A DNA stretch of 64,000 nt from positions 1 to 64,000 of the forward strand of contig CAJXYP010000004.1 in the NCBI GenBank assembly GCA_913063225.1, given 5' to 3'. Every line of letters starts with the position of its first letter. Positions within the stretch are counted from its first letter, which is position 1. Source of the stretch: an uncultured Cellvibrionales bacterium (GTDB lineage Bacteria; Pseudomonadota; Gammaproteobacteria; Pseudomonadales; GM7GCV1). Shown here piece by piece: positions 1 through 7,968 of the stretch. The position numbers and the translations under genes were made by a program. The notes under the pieces were generated by a model, which saw only the letters and a program-made list of their open reading frames with translations, did not search any database and was not told the origin of the DNA.

Positions 1-162
1 GATTTAGATTAATAATTTAGTCAGATGCCGGCAGGAATGTGCGAGCCGCCTCGGGATCGAAGCCAAAAATCGAGGTTGGAATGTGTGGCGAGTAGATCAG
101 CTCACGGGCGTGTCTGATTCTGCAAAGTTCATAGGGAGACCCGCAAACGCCACCCAAAGCCT

Positions 163-729
163 TTAGTCTTGTGGAATTTGTGCTACTGGCGGGAGAGGGG
201 CGTTGAGCCAACAAAAAATCTTGCCCTCGCAGTGCTCTTCTTTCAATTGCTCGTATTCGTCGCTTAGCTGCATGTATTCGCGTGTCTGTTGCAGAAATTC
301 GGGATGTTCGTTGGCCAGCGCAAGCATGTTGGCTTCGATGGTCACTGACGCTTCACGAATCAGCTCATCCAGTGCAGCGGGGTTTCCAAATTCGTCGAGT
401 AGATCTTGGGTGGCTGCACTCTGTAGCTGCTCGACAAAAGCTGGTTCACACACTCGGTCGACGATATGTGACCCAGAAGGTGTGACGAATCGGCACTTGA
501 TGTCGTAATAGTTATCTTGATTGAGGTCGTTATAGGCTGTAAATACGGCACGCTGGGCATTTTCCACGCGAGCTAACAACTGTGAGAATATTGCGCTTGC
601 CTGGACAACTATCTCCTCTATCTGGATAGAGTCGTTCTGACCCTCCGTAGGAGCAGCATTTTGTGCAAGCAACGTTCCGGCTAGCGCTGCAGCCGAATCG
701 GCTCTATCTCGGGAGGTGCGTATGACCAC
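163..729 (-). CDS. Hypothetical secreted protein
   Basis: The reading frame is open from a GTG at 783, but that start would lie deep inside the divergent gene beginning at 722. A second GTG at 729 gives a short Arg-containing n-region followed by an Ala/Leu-rich stretch (AAALAGTLLAQ) that looks like a weak signal peptide, so I prefer it. The mature part, about 165 residues, is helical and Gln/Glu-rich with a few Cys (KCRF, RVCEP, HCEGKIFC) and ends at TAA 163-165. I recognise no named domain. No convincing ribosome binding site precedes either GTG, so the N-terminus is uncertain and an upstream frameshift is possible. The 162 bases to its right-hand stop (1-162) hold nothing I can support. 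Confidence 0.5.
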   Translation of the reverse strand: MVIRTSRDRADSAAALAGTLLAQNAAPTEGQNDSIQIEEIVVQASAIFSQLLARVENAQRAVFTAYNDLNQDNYYDIKCRFVTPSGSHIVDRVCEPAFVEQLQSAATQDLLDEFGNPAALDELIREASVTIEANMLALANEHPEFLQQTREYMQLSDEYEQLKEEHCEGKIFCWLNAPLPPVAQIPQD

Positions 730-1831
730 AATTATCCGGACTCTACTGATTGGCTTCCTGCTACCGATCGCTATATCAGGCACACTACTCGCCCAATTGG
801 GCGAGCCGCAGTCATCCGCAGATGAGATATCAGCATTGCAGGCACGACTAGTTGATCTTCCCTTCGAGCAGACCGGTAGTATCGAAGTTGCCGAAATCGA
901 GCTGTCACTTGGGACCCGATATCAAACCATTGGTGATCATCAAGCCGCAAATGAGTCCACTGATGATGAGCCCACGGAGCATCTTCAGGCTAGCCTAAAA
1001 TATCTCAATCAAGCGCTCGAATCAGGTGAAGAACATGTTTTGTCGGATCCAGAGATTACGCTGGCGACGCTCGCTTCCACCTTGCAGCTCGAACGCTTCA
1101 TCGACAGACTGATGGACAGTGTCGGGTATCGCGGGGTCAGCTCCGGAGAGATACCACTGGGCCGAACAAATGCGGGACTGGTTGAAGAGCTTTGCCAGCG
1201 GTCATTGCCGCGGGTGCTGGCAACGTCCGTTCTCGACTCGAATTCAGAGATGATATTTAGCTCGCCGGGAGGAGCTTCTGAAGGTGACGCTCCCCTGCTG
1301 GATAGTGAACAGCTCCGTCCATACTTCAATCGTTGCAACAATGCTTTTTCTGATGCGCGCGAACAGAGGTCAGCACTGCTCGAGGCACAACTCGAATTTG
1401 CTGCGCCGAATGACTGGCTGAGACTAGGAGATTGGTTTCTTATGACAGGCGAGATTGCCAAGGCTCAGGAATGGTACGCTAAGGTATGGGAAGCGGCGCT
1501 TTCTCAATCCCCTGATTTACTTTCCCGAGTCACGCAACCTGAGCCTCTGACTCTGGCAAGTTTGATACCCCAAGCTCCGGATCTTAGAAGAGGTTACCGG
1601 GATACGAGAACGCTGCGGTTACAATTGGATATCGATGACGACGGGCAGCTACGACGAGTGGAGCTCCAGCAGGGATCGACCAACCTGCTTTCAGAATCGG
1701 AGTACAGCGCGGTGACCGGCTGGATCAAGTCACTGCCGTTTCGACTCCCTCTGGATTCGGGCGCATTGGAAGACCGTAGCGGCGTATTATGTCACTTCAG
1801 TCTCGCTCGAAAGCTCTGTTTGCCGGATTAA
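722..1831 (+). CDS. Secreted helical-repeat protein with TonB C-terminal-like domain
   Basis: The start is the ATG at 722, preceded by an excellent GGGAGG at 711-716 with five bases between; the in-frame GTG at 716 lies inside that site. Residues 1-25 form a signal peptide ending GTLLAQ. The middle is helical and TPR-like, with a passage around residues 240-260 (DWLRLGDWFLMTGEIAKAQEW) that reads like a single TPR unit. The last 80 residues (LQLDIDDDGQLRRVELQQ, then a helix and FRLPL) resemble the beta-alpha-beta C-terminal domain of TonB/energy-transducer proteins. It lacks an N-terminal TonB membrane anchor and Pro-rich linker, so it is not a classical TonB. It is divergent from the gene to its left. 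A terminator follows at 1924. Function is unknown. Confidence 0.75.
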   Translation: MTTIIRTLLIGFLLPIAISGTLLAQLGEPQSSADEISALQARLVDLPFEQTGSIEVAEIELSLGTRYQTIGDHQAANESTDDEPTEHLQASLKYLNQALESGEEHVLSDPEITLATLASTLQLERFIDRLMDSVGYRGVSSGEIPLGRTNAGLVEELCQRSLPRVLATSVLDSNSEMIFSSPGGASEGDAPLLDSEQLRPYFNRCNNAFSDAREQRSALLEAQLEFAAPNDWLRLGDWFLMTGEIAKAQEWYAKVWEAALSQSPDLLSRVTQPEPLTLASLIPQAPDLRRGYRDTRTLRLQLDIDDDGQLRRVELQQGSTNLLSESEYSAVTGWIKSLPFRLPLDSGALEDRSGVLCHFSLARKLCLPD

Positions 1832-1923
1832 GCCGTCTAGTCTGATAGCACTCTCACCCAGTAGATTGTCTAAAGGGCTAAACGCCACACTATAACTTCT
1901 GACCTCTGCTGCCGCAGGCCCCT

Positions 1924-1945
1924 AGGGCTGCAGCACGCCCTTTTT
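1924..1945 (+). terminator. Intrinsic terminator after CDS 722-1831
   Basis: AGGGC (1924-1928) pairs with GCCCT (1937-1941) around an eight-base loop and is followed by TTTTT. It lies about 90 bases beyond the stop of the upstream gene. The rest of the 318-base gap to the next start (1832-2149) shows no gene I can support. Confidence 0.6.
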
Positions 1946-2149
1946 CTGTCAGCTCTATGTTGGTCAGTATGAGGGTCACCCGAAAGGATAGCCGTTTTTT
2001 TAATCCAAATTTCGAAGCGGGCTCTATTTGAGGCAGACAATTGCTCCTGCATAGTCTGCACTTCCGCCATCCATGCGGTCGTAGGGTGATGACTCCTAAA
2101 ATTACCTATATAGTTGGGGTTCCTAGTGACAAAAATGAGTGGCTCTGAC

Positions 2150-2581
2150 ATGAAGCCTTTGAGGCATCTGCATCGACTTATACTGGCGATTTCCGTCAGC
2201 CTTTTGACCCTTCCTGCATTCGCGCATCACGGTGATGCAGGTCGTTATATCGAAGAGGTCATTGACCTCACCGGTACGGTCGTCACTTTGCTGTTTATCA
2301 ATCCACACTCGCAACTTATTCTGGACGTCACAAACGAGAGCGGAGAATCCGTGCGCTGGCACGCCGAGTTCAGTAATCCAAACCGGATGAATAGCGATTT
2401 TGGCTGGACCCGAGAAATATTGAAGCCTGGGGATCGTGTCACCTTAACGGGACGGCAACTCAAAAGCGGCGCACCCTTTATAAACCTTACGGAAAGAGCG
2501 CAGGTCGTCATGACCGATACCGGCGAGCAAATCTTCAAAACGAGAAACTTCGTTTCCAGTGAACCCGACCAGACTCCTTAA
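2150..2581 (+). CDS. DUF6152 family secreted protein (short form)
   Basis: 143 residues from the ATG at 2150 (MKPLRHLHRL). Another in-frame ATG at 2135 and a TTG at 2114 are possible, but 2150 gives a standard signal peptide ending LPAFA just before the His-His. The mature protein starts AHHG, the hallmark of DUF6152 proteins, followed by a beta-rich domain with LTGTVVTLLFINPHSQ, the Gly-Thr-Val and Asn-Pro-His signature of the family, and a GDRVTLTGRQ strand near the end. The protein is exported and its function is not established. It is one of six paralogues in the window and sits six bases ahead of the beta-propeller gene, probably in one transcript. Confidence 0.8.
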   Translation: MKPLRHLHRLILAISVSLLTLPAFAHHGDAGRYIEEVIDLTGTVVTLLFINPHSQLILDVTNESGESVRWHAEFSNPNRMNSDFGWTREILKPGDRVTLTGRQLKSGAPFINLTERAQVVMTDTGEQIFKTRNFVSSEPDQTP

Positions 2582-2586
2582 TCGAA

Positions 2587-4143
2587 ATGAAAAGCTACTA
2601 TCGAATACTCCTACCACTGGTGGGATTAGTAATCGCGTCGCAGGTTGCTGCGGACGTTTCTCAGGTCGCGTATCTGAAAGCCTCAAACACGGGTCTGGCG
2701 GATAGTTTTGGCGCAGGCGGTTCAATTGCTGGCGATGCTGTCACCATAAGTGGAGATGGAAATACGCTTGTTGTCGGGGCGCCTAACGAAAGTAGTGGTG
2801 CGGTTGGCGTAAACGGTGATCAGAGCGATGATTCCATTTATGCCTCAGGAGCTGTCTACGTTTTCACCCGAAACGGAGAGAGCTGGGAGCAACAAGCCTA
2901 CATCAAGGCTTCCAACCCCGGGTTTGTCGATAATTTCGGTTTTATGACAGCCTTAAGTGGTAACGGCGACACTCTGGTGGTATCTGCTCACTTCGAGGCG
3001 GGTGGCGGAAAGGGAGTCGACGCTGATCAAGCTGATGATTCTATTCCCCAAGCTGGTGCCGTATACCTCTTTGAGAGAGATGGTGATAGTTGGGAACAAC
3101 AGGCATACATCAAAGCATCTAATACCGGTGAATTAGGAGCCGAAAACGAATACGTTGACGGTGACCAATTTGGGGCGTCAGTCGCGATCAGCGAAGATGG
3201 AAATACAGTCGCAGTTTCAGCGGTTGCCGAAGATGGCGGGCTGCCTGGCGTTAACTCCGATTCTTCCGATAATTCAGCACTAACGGCCGGTGCCGTTTAC
3301 CTGTTCAACCGCAGTGGTGAGAGCTGGGCAGAATCTGCATACATCAAACCGTCGAATCCCGATGGCCAAGATTACTTCGGCTATTCTGTTTCGTTGACTG
3401 GTAATGGCCGCAGGCTAGCGGTGGGTAGCTACGATGAGGACGGCTCTCTGGCCGGGACGAACACTGAACAAGACAATGAATCTCGGGGCAGTGGCGCCAT
3501 CTACATTTTCGATCTCGAAGATGCTAGCTGGATACAGACGGCCTACCTGAAGGCTTCAAACTCGGAGCGAGGCGATTCGCTGGGTGTATCCGTTGCAATC
3601 AGTAACGATGGCAGAACCGTCGTAGGCACTGCACTCGATGAAGATGGGACAACTACTGGCGTTAATAACTTTCCCGGACCTGATAGCGAGGTGAACCTAT
3701 CGACCGGAGCTGTATACGTCTGGGGGTACGACGAAATCTGGTCGCAACAGGCATATATCAAGGCATCGAACACCGACGCTGACGATGTATTTGGTGCCCG
3801 GTTGGCCCTCAGCGGCGACGGCGCGACTTTGGTCGTGGGCGCGCAATTCGAAGATGGAGCCACTCGAGGACCGAATGGTTCACAGGAGGATAATTCGGCA
3901 ATTGACGCCGGGGCGGTCTATATTTTCTCCAGAATCGGAGATGAGTGGCAACAACAAGACTATGTCAAAGCCTCAAATGCTGAGGCATTTGACGAGTTTG
4001 GAAGCTCTCTGAGTCTGAATAGCGATGGATCGGTGCTGGCAATTGGTGCCCGCTTTGAAGACAGTTCGGCCATCGGCAGCGGTGGTGAGCAAAGCGACAA
4101 TTCAGCCTACGATTCCGGTGCAGTCTACCTGTTCAGTCGCTGA
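2587..4143 (+). CDS. FG-GAP/integrin-like seven-repeat secreted protein
   Basis: 518 residues with a signal peptide (MKSYYRILLPLVGLVIASQVAA). The rest consists of seven tandem units of about 65-80 residues, each opening with a version of AYIKASN, then D-x-FG, a strand with S-x-DG-x-TLVVGA, an acidic D-x-SA segment, and ending GAVYVF-x-R-x-G-x-W-x-QQ. This matches FG-GAP-type beta-propeller repeats, and seven units would close a seven-bladed propeller. The repeated acidic loops are typical of calcium sites. The gene starts five bases after the DUF6152 stop without a strong ribosome binding site, which suggests translational coupling. It is likely periplasmic or surface-exposed; its ligand is unknown. 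Confidence 0.8.
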   Translation: MKSYYRILLPLVGLVIASQVAADVSQVAYLKASNTGLADSFGAGGSIAGDAVTISGDGNTLVVGAPNESSGAVGVNGDQSDDSIYASGAVYVFTRNGESWEQQAYIKASNPGFVDNFGFMTALSGNGDTLVVSAHFEAGGGKGVDADQADDSIPQAGAVYLFERDGDSWEQQAYIKASNTGELGAENEYVDGDQFGASVAISEDGNTVAVSAVAEDGGLPGVNSDSSDNSALTAGAVYLFNRSGESWAESAYIKPSNPDGQDYFGYSVSLTGNGRRLAVGSYDEDGSLAGTNTEQDNESRGSGAIYIFDLEDASWIQTAYLKASNSERGDSLGVSVAISNDGRTVVGTALDEDGTTTGVNNFPGPDSEVNLSTGAVYVWGYDEIWSQQAYIKASNTDADDVFGARLALSGDGATLVVGAQFEDGATRGPNGSQEDNSAIDAGAVYIFSRIGDEWQQQDYVKASNAEAFDEFGSSLSLNSDGSVLAIGARFEDSSAIGSGGEQSDNSAYDSGAVYLFSR

Positions 4144-4155
4144 TCAATTCAATCC

Positions 4156-4174
4156 GATGCAAGGTCAGTGCATC
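4156..4174 (+). terminator. Weak hairpin after the propeller gene
   Basis: GATGCA (4156-4161) and TGCATC (4169-4174) form a six-pair stem with a seven-base loop, 13 bases after the stop. There is no good T-tract, so it may only stabilise the mRNA end. Confidence 0.3.
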
Positions 4175-4302
4175 GATTCTAAATTGATGAAAATATGGGC
4201 TTATCATGCCATTAGTGACAAAGTTGGAAGTATGTCCCTTTTGTATGCTTAATGACATTGGCTCAGGGGTCTGTTTATAATGAAGATCAATTGGGGGAAA
4301 AT

Positions 4303-5004
4303 ATGTATCGATTACAATCAATAGCTGTAGTATTTCTTTTATCTGTTAGCACTAGCGCTATCCCGCAAACCGCCTGGGAAAATATAAATGAAATAGTCAC
4401 AGGTGAGGAATTATATGTCGCCTGTACATTCTGCCATGGTGCTGAGGCCCAAGGTAACGATAGACGTGATGGTCCTGCCTTGGCTGGTCTTGAAGCCTGG
4501 TATATAGAAAAGCAAATATACAACTTTAGGAATGGTCTTCGAGGCTATTCCGATGAGGATATACCCGGAAAGGTGATGCACGGCAGTACACCTATGATTA
4601 GAAATGATTTCACAGTTAATAGCATCTCTGAGTACATTGCAGGATTAGAGCCAGGATTACCAATGGCTAGAAACGCAATTGGCGATAGACCCTTTATCTG
4701 GGATTCACCCTATGCAGGCCTTGATCCATCTATAACGGGCGATGCCGAAGCTGGTGCAACGACTTACAATTCCGTCTGTGTCATATGTCACGGAACTGAA
4801 GGTGCCGGCAATGAGCTTTTGGGTGCGGGTAATCTCAGTTATCTGTCAGCAATCTATATGGAAAGGCAGCTGATGTACTTTAGGGATGGTATCCGGGGGG
4901 CTCACCCCGATGATGTGACTGGGCAGCAGATGGCGGCAATGGCCAAGATTTTGACAACGGATCAGGCCTTAGCCGATGTAGTCGCCTACATCATAGAGTT
5001 ATAG
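4303..5004 (+). CDS. Diheme cytochrome c (copy A of the cytochrome/trefoil pair)
   Basis: 233 residues from the ATG at 4303, chosen because GGGGGA sits at 4293-4298 and a signal peptide follows immediately; the open frame extends to 4252 without such a site. Two c-type heme sites are visible, CTFCH at 41-45 and CVICH at 159-163, so this is a periplasmic two-domain c4/c553-like electron carrier. Each half carries the pattern W/IYxxxQxxxFRxGxRG then G-x-x-M, where the Met probably gives the distal heme ligand. The same pattern occurs in the two heme domains fused to CoxB at 7969-9333 and in the paralogue at 23085-23837. The next gene, 38 bases on, is its conserved partner. Confidence 0.9.
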   Translation: MYRLQSIAVVFLLSVSTSAIPQTAWENINEIVTGEELYVACTFCHGAEAQGNDRRDGPALAGLEAWYIEKQIYNFRNGLRGYSDEDIPGKVMHGSTPMIRNDFTVNSISEYIAGLEPGLPMARNAIGDRPFIWDSPYAGLDPSITGDAEAGATTYNSVCVICHGTEGAGNELLGAGNLSYLSAIYMERQLMYFRDGIRGAHPDDVTGQQMAAMAKILTTDQALADVVAYIIEL

Positions 5005-5042
5005 AAACCTTATTTTACAATCAGTTACGGGGCTAAAAGAAC

Positions 5043-5660
5043 ATGAAACAATTACCAGTACTCGCAAGCATGTTATTTATATTTTTCGCCACCAGCCTGA
5101 CGGCTCAAACCTCAGCGGAGGTGAAATTGGTCGCTGCGCTTGAAGAAGACAGAGGCTGGTGCCTAGACCTTCGCGGTTCCCGAGCAAATGCGGAACCCGT
5201 AGGTGGCGTGCATGGGCACACTTGCTATACCTATGAGGGTGAAGGTGTAGCATTGGATCAGGGCTTTTTTGTGGAAAGCATCCACGACAACAATGAATTT
5301 AGAATGTCTGGTTTTCCTGATTTATGTATGACTATTTACGAGCCAAGACCGGGCTCGTTCGTTTCTGTTGAAACCTGCGATGATCGAGAAACTCAAGGAT
5401 TTACTCTAGGCGAAGCAGGAAAAATCACCTCTGATATGAGTCCGGAACTTTGCCTGACGGCTGGTTCTTTTGTTCTGCCCGGTGGTGGTGGTCGGCCTCT
5501 TCACATTATGCGGGACCTCAGCTTTGAGGAATGCGGTAGCGTAATTAGTGAGCTGCAAACCTGGGAATTGCGAACGGAATGGGCTGGGTTGGAGCAGACC
5601 ACTCTTCCAAGACCCTTTGCCGATGGTGCCCCTCCGGCACCTCGACCGCAGAATAACTAA
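5043..5660 (+). CDS. Secreted beta-trefoil (ricin-B-like) protein, copy A
   Basis: 205 residues with a signal peptide ending LTAQ. The mature part has six Cys shared with the paralogue at 23863-24441 (GWC, HTCY, LCM, ETC, LCL, EEC) and three Q-x-F/W positions (DQGF, TQGF, LQTW) spaced like the three lobes of a ricin-type beta-trefoil. The assignment to that fold is inference from this pattern. A Gly-rich loop (PGGGGRP) and a Pro-rich tail end the protein. It follows the diheme cytochrome gene closely, as its paralogue does 19 kb away, so the two products probably act together in the periplasm or at the cell surface. Confidence 0.7.
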   Translation: MKQLPVLASMLFIFFATSLTAQTSAEVKLVAALEEDRGWCLDLRGSRANAEPVGGVHGHTCYTYEGEGVALDQGFFVESIHDNNEFRMSGFPDLCMTIYEPRPGSFVSVETCDDRETQGFTLGEAGKITSDMSPELCLTAGSFVLPGGGGRPLHIMRDLSFEECGSVISELQTWELRTEWAGLEQTTLPRPFADGAPPAPRPQNN

Positions 5661-5710
5661 CTATTCGAACGTTTTGGAAATCTAACTAAGCGACAGGGAG
5701 TTGCTTATGT

Positions 5711-5730
5711 CCATCCTCTTAATGGGATGG
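5711..5730. terminator. Hairpin between convergent genes
   Basis: CCATCC (5711-5716) and GGATGG (5725-5730) pair around an eight-base loop in the 74-base gap between the convergent genes ending at 5660 and 5735. There is no U-tract on either strand, so termination is only a possibility. Confidence 0.3.
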
Positions 5731-5734
5731 TAAA

Positions 5735-6481
5735 TCAATGTGTCATGGCATAAATAACCGCATTTGTGCCTAATCGAAACGCATCGGTTGAAGGTTTTAG
5801 CGGCATAGATCCATCGCTGTACCAATCCCAGAAATTCGCAAGATCATTGTTGTGTCCAGCCATTATCGCTAGGCGGCCATCATCGGTGTAGAGGCCGTAA
5901 TAGGTAATGTCGTTGCCGGGCACGTATTGAGACATGGCTTGTAGGTTTTCCAGAGTCTCATGCGCGCTGTATAGAACATGGCCCTCGTCTATAGGCAGAA
6001 GAGCCCGGTCAGGAAAGGCTCTGCGAACTTGAGACTCCATTTGATCCCACTGCCAGTCACCATCGAAGTCATCCATGATAATGGTGCCCCCACGGATTAT
6101 GTATTCACGAAGATTATGAACTTCCTGTTCAGTGAGCTGCATCTCGCCAGGCTCTGATACGTAGGCAAAGGGATAATCAAATACCTCATCACTTCCCAGC
6201 TCTACGATTCGATAGGAAAATTCATCTACGTCAATTGAGGTTTTCCGCTTCAGAAAGCTATTTATCTCTCGATCCGACCACGGGTAGTTGTGAGACCAGC
6301 CCGAATGCCTGATATTGCCGTTGGTGCCGAAATGAAGCCGCGCGATGATAAGTTCAGTCGCTGGCGGGTTGTTTTGCACTGGTCCGCGACCGAGTGAGCC
6401 AAACGGCTGTGCATTCGCGAGCTGAAGTGAGCTGCTCGCGAGTAACAAGGCGAAGCAAAGCATTCGTAAAGGTCTAGCCAT
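5735..6481 (-). CDS. DUF4159 domain protein, secreted
   Basis: 248 residues with a signal peptide (MARPLRMLCFALLLASSSLQLANA). The mature part matches DUF4159: LIIARLHFGTNG at the start, a region with YPFAYVSEPGEMQLTEQE, then LREYIIRGGTIIMDDFDGD, the flavodoxin-like segment with Gly-Gly and Asp-Asp that typifies the family. DUF4159 proteins are exported and of unknown biochemical role. It lies 13 bases downstream of the metallo-beta-lactamase gene on the same strand, so the two form an operon read leftwards from about 7545. The short Met-7 start is an alternative. Confidence 0.8.
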   Translation of the reverse strand: MARPLRMLCFALLLASSSLQLANAQPFGSLGRGPVQNNPPATELIIARLHFGTNGNIRHSGWSHNYPWSDREINSFLKRKTSIDVDEFSYRIVELGSDEVFDYPFAYVSEPGEMQLTEQEVHNLREYIIRGGTIIMDDFDGDWQWDQMESQVRRAFPDRALLPIDEGHVLYSAHETLENLQAMSQYVPGNDITYYGLYTDDGRLAIMAGHNNDLANFWDWYSDGSMPLKPSTDAFRLGTNAVIYAMTH

Positions 6482-6494
6482 ATTTTTTAAGGGC

Positions 6495-7544
6495 TCAGTC
6501 TGTCAGGAAGTGATACATGCCGAGAACATTCTCGTCTAGCCAGTTGTAACCAGACCAATCGGCGTAGTCAGGGATTTCGATACTGGCTCGCATCTGTTGC
6601 AAAGACTGACCATCGGCAATGGCGCTGGCAACTGCACTTTCAAGCTGCTCGAAATAAATGCGTAGTTCAGCGATAGCGGCCGAATTACCTAATGGGCCAT
6701 GCCCGGCGGTTACGTAGTCATAGTTCTTAGATAGTTCTTCCGTGTCTCTTATTGCAGCCATCCATTCTGGATACATGCCATTTTCGAAGTCCATCTCCCG
6801 GAATGGAAGTCGGTCGAAGGTGATGTAATCCACTACGAACATAACCTGATCGTCGGGGAAAGTGATTCGGCTCATATCGAATGTGTGATTCATTTCACCG
6901 ACCCAGGTGGCAACTGCCCGCTTTTCGCCCAACCGGATCTCAATCTGGTCTGTATAGGTAATAGTTGGAGCCTGAACAAATGCCAATGGGCCTCGAGCAA
7001 TCTCAGCTCCGCTGAGCATCCGGTCGTTGTTGGCATCGAATGCTGTGAACTGTAATTCGGGTATATTTTCCCCGACTTCGTTACGGTCCACGTAGCCGTC
7101 ACCGTTTGAATCTAGTGCCGCAATTGGCGCGTATTGCCCTATGACGTCAGCCAAAGTTGTTGAGTCGGCTGGCATGGCAAGATAATCGAGCATATTCCGG
7201 TGGCCGACAAATTTGGCCGTATCAGCAAACACCGCACCTCCAGATGCGTGATCCCAATGATTGTGGCTGTATATAACGTATCGAACCGGAAGGTCGAAAC
7301 GTGTCTGCAATTCTTCTTTCAACCATTCCGAGAAAGCAGTATTAATCGGGTCTCCTAGGATGATGCCATCAGGGGTCACCATAAAAGCGGTATTGTGATT
7401 GTTGTTGTTGGCTCTATAGACATCGCCGGCAATATGTTCGATAACGCGCTGCGGTTCATTTTGAGCAAAGCTCGAAGCGGCTGTGCAAAAGACGGCTAAT
7501 CCAATGACGAATGAGAAAATGACCGAGTAACCACGTTTTTTCAT
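6495..7544 (-). CDS. Periplasmic metallo-beta-lactamase-fold hydrolase with inserted EF-hand pair
   Basis: 349 residues, signal peptide ending ASSFAQ, start at the ATG 7544 with AGGGGATAGT just upstream. The metal motif HNHWDH (94-99) is intact, and His220, Asp239 and His282 (GHGP) sit where the family's other ligands are expected, so a dinuclear metal site is likely. Between the first and second ligand sets lie two textbook EF-hand loops, DSNGDGYVDRNE (145-156) and DANNDRMLSGAE (170-181), with Asp/Asn at positions 1, 3, 5 and Glu at 12. Calcium binding within a metallo-beta-lactamase insertion is unusual. The substrate is unknown. It is first in an operon with the DUF4159 gene. Confidence 0.85.
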   Translation of the reverse strand: MKKRGYSVIFSFVIGLAVFCTAASSFAQNEPQRVIEHIAGDVYRANNNNHNTAFMVTPDGIILGDPINTAFSEWLKEELQTRFDLPVRYVIYSHNHWDHASGGAVFADTAKFVGHRNMLDYLAMPADSTTLADVIGQYAPIAALDSNGDGYVDRNEVGENIPELQFTAFDANNDRMLSGAEIARGPLAFVQAPTITYTDQIEIRLGEKRAVATWVGEMNHTFDMSRITFPDDQVMFVVDYITFDRLPFREMDFENGMYPEWMAAIRDTEELSKNYDYVTAGHGPLGNSAAIAELRIYFEQLESAVASAIADGQSLQQMRASIEIPDYADWSGYNWLDENVLGMYHFLTD

Positions 7545-7968
7545 ACTATCCCCTTGCTAATTTGCAGCACCTGTTGCGACCATATTGTAAAGCATCGGTG
7601 AGTGTGATTTTCGGACTCGGTTATATGGTCGGATGACACTGATTTTTAAGGATTTATAGAAGGATAGAAAGTTTTTTCAAATTAGGTATTTTTGCACCGA
7701 ATTAGTGCGTATTTTCTAGGGAATGCTCAAATTTGATTTCTCTAGCTAAGCCCCAAATTTGAAGTTTTGGACAATCATGTTGTAGTATCCCTTCAGCAAA
7801 TCTTTGGATTCTATGTTCAAAGGGGGGGTGAAGCTTGTACATATATATAGTATGGCAACACCCGATCATGCCGAAGTATGACTGGTCGGTTTTCCAACAC
7901 GACGCTGCAAATTCATCGCCGCGCGGGCACTTTATTGTCGCGCATGAGTCGACGAAAAGGAGAAAACG
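7545..7968. promoter_or_regulatory. Divergent intergenic region with paired CAAATTTGA boxes
   Basis: This 424-base AT-rich stretch separates the leftward metallo-beta-lactamase operon from the rightward oxidase operon. It must hold both promoters, though I cannot assign a clear -35/-10 pair. CAAATTTGA occurs twice, at 7728-7736 and 7754-7762, 26 bases apart; each contains the palindrome CAAATTTG and could be an operator half. A run of seven G lies at about 7821-7827, followed by an AT-repeat TATATATA. No coding gene is supported. Confidence 0.4.

Noticed and set aside
17-214. 65-codon minus-strand frame at the left edge
   Set aside because: It overlaps the end of the 163-729 gene in another frame, has no ribosome binding site and looks like random sequence.
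1870-2151. 93-codon minus-strand open frame between two genes
   Set aside because: It crosses a clear terminator hairpin, has no signature, and its start overlaps the start of the rightward DUF6152 gene. Nothing supports it as a gene.
2587-4143. Tandem repeats as a possible CRISPR or satellite
   Set aside because: The repetition is at protein level with variable DNA and varying unit length inside one open frame.
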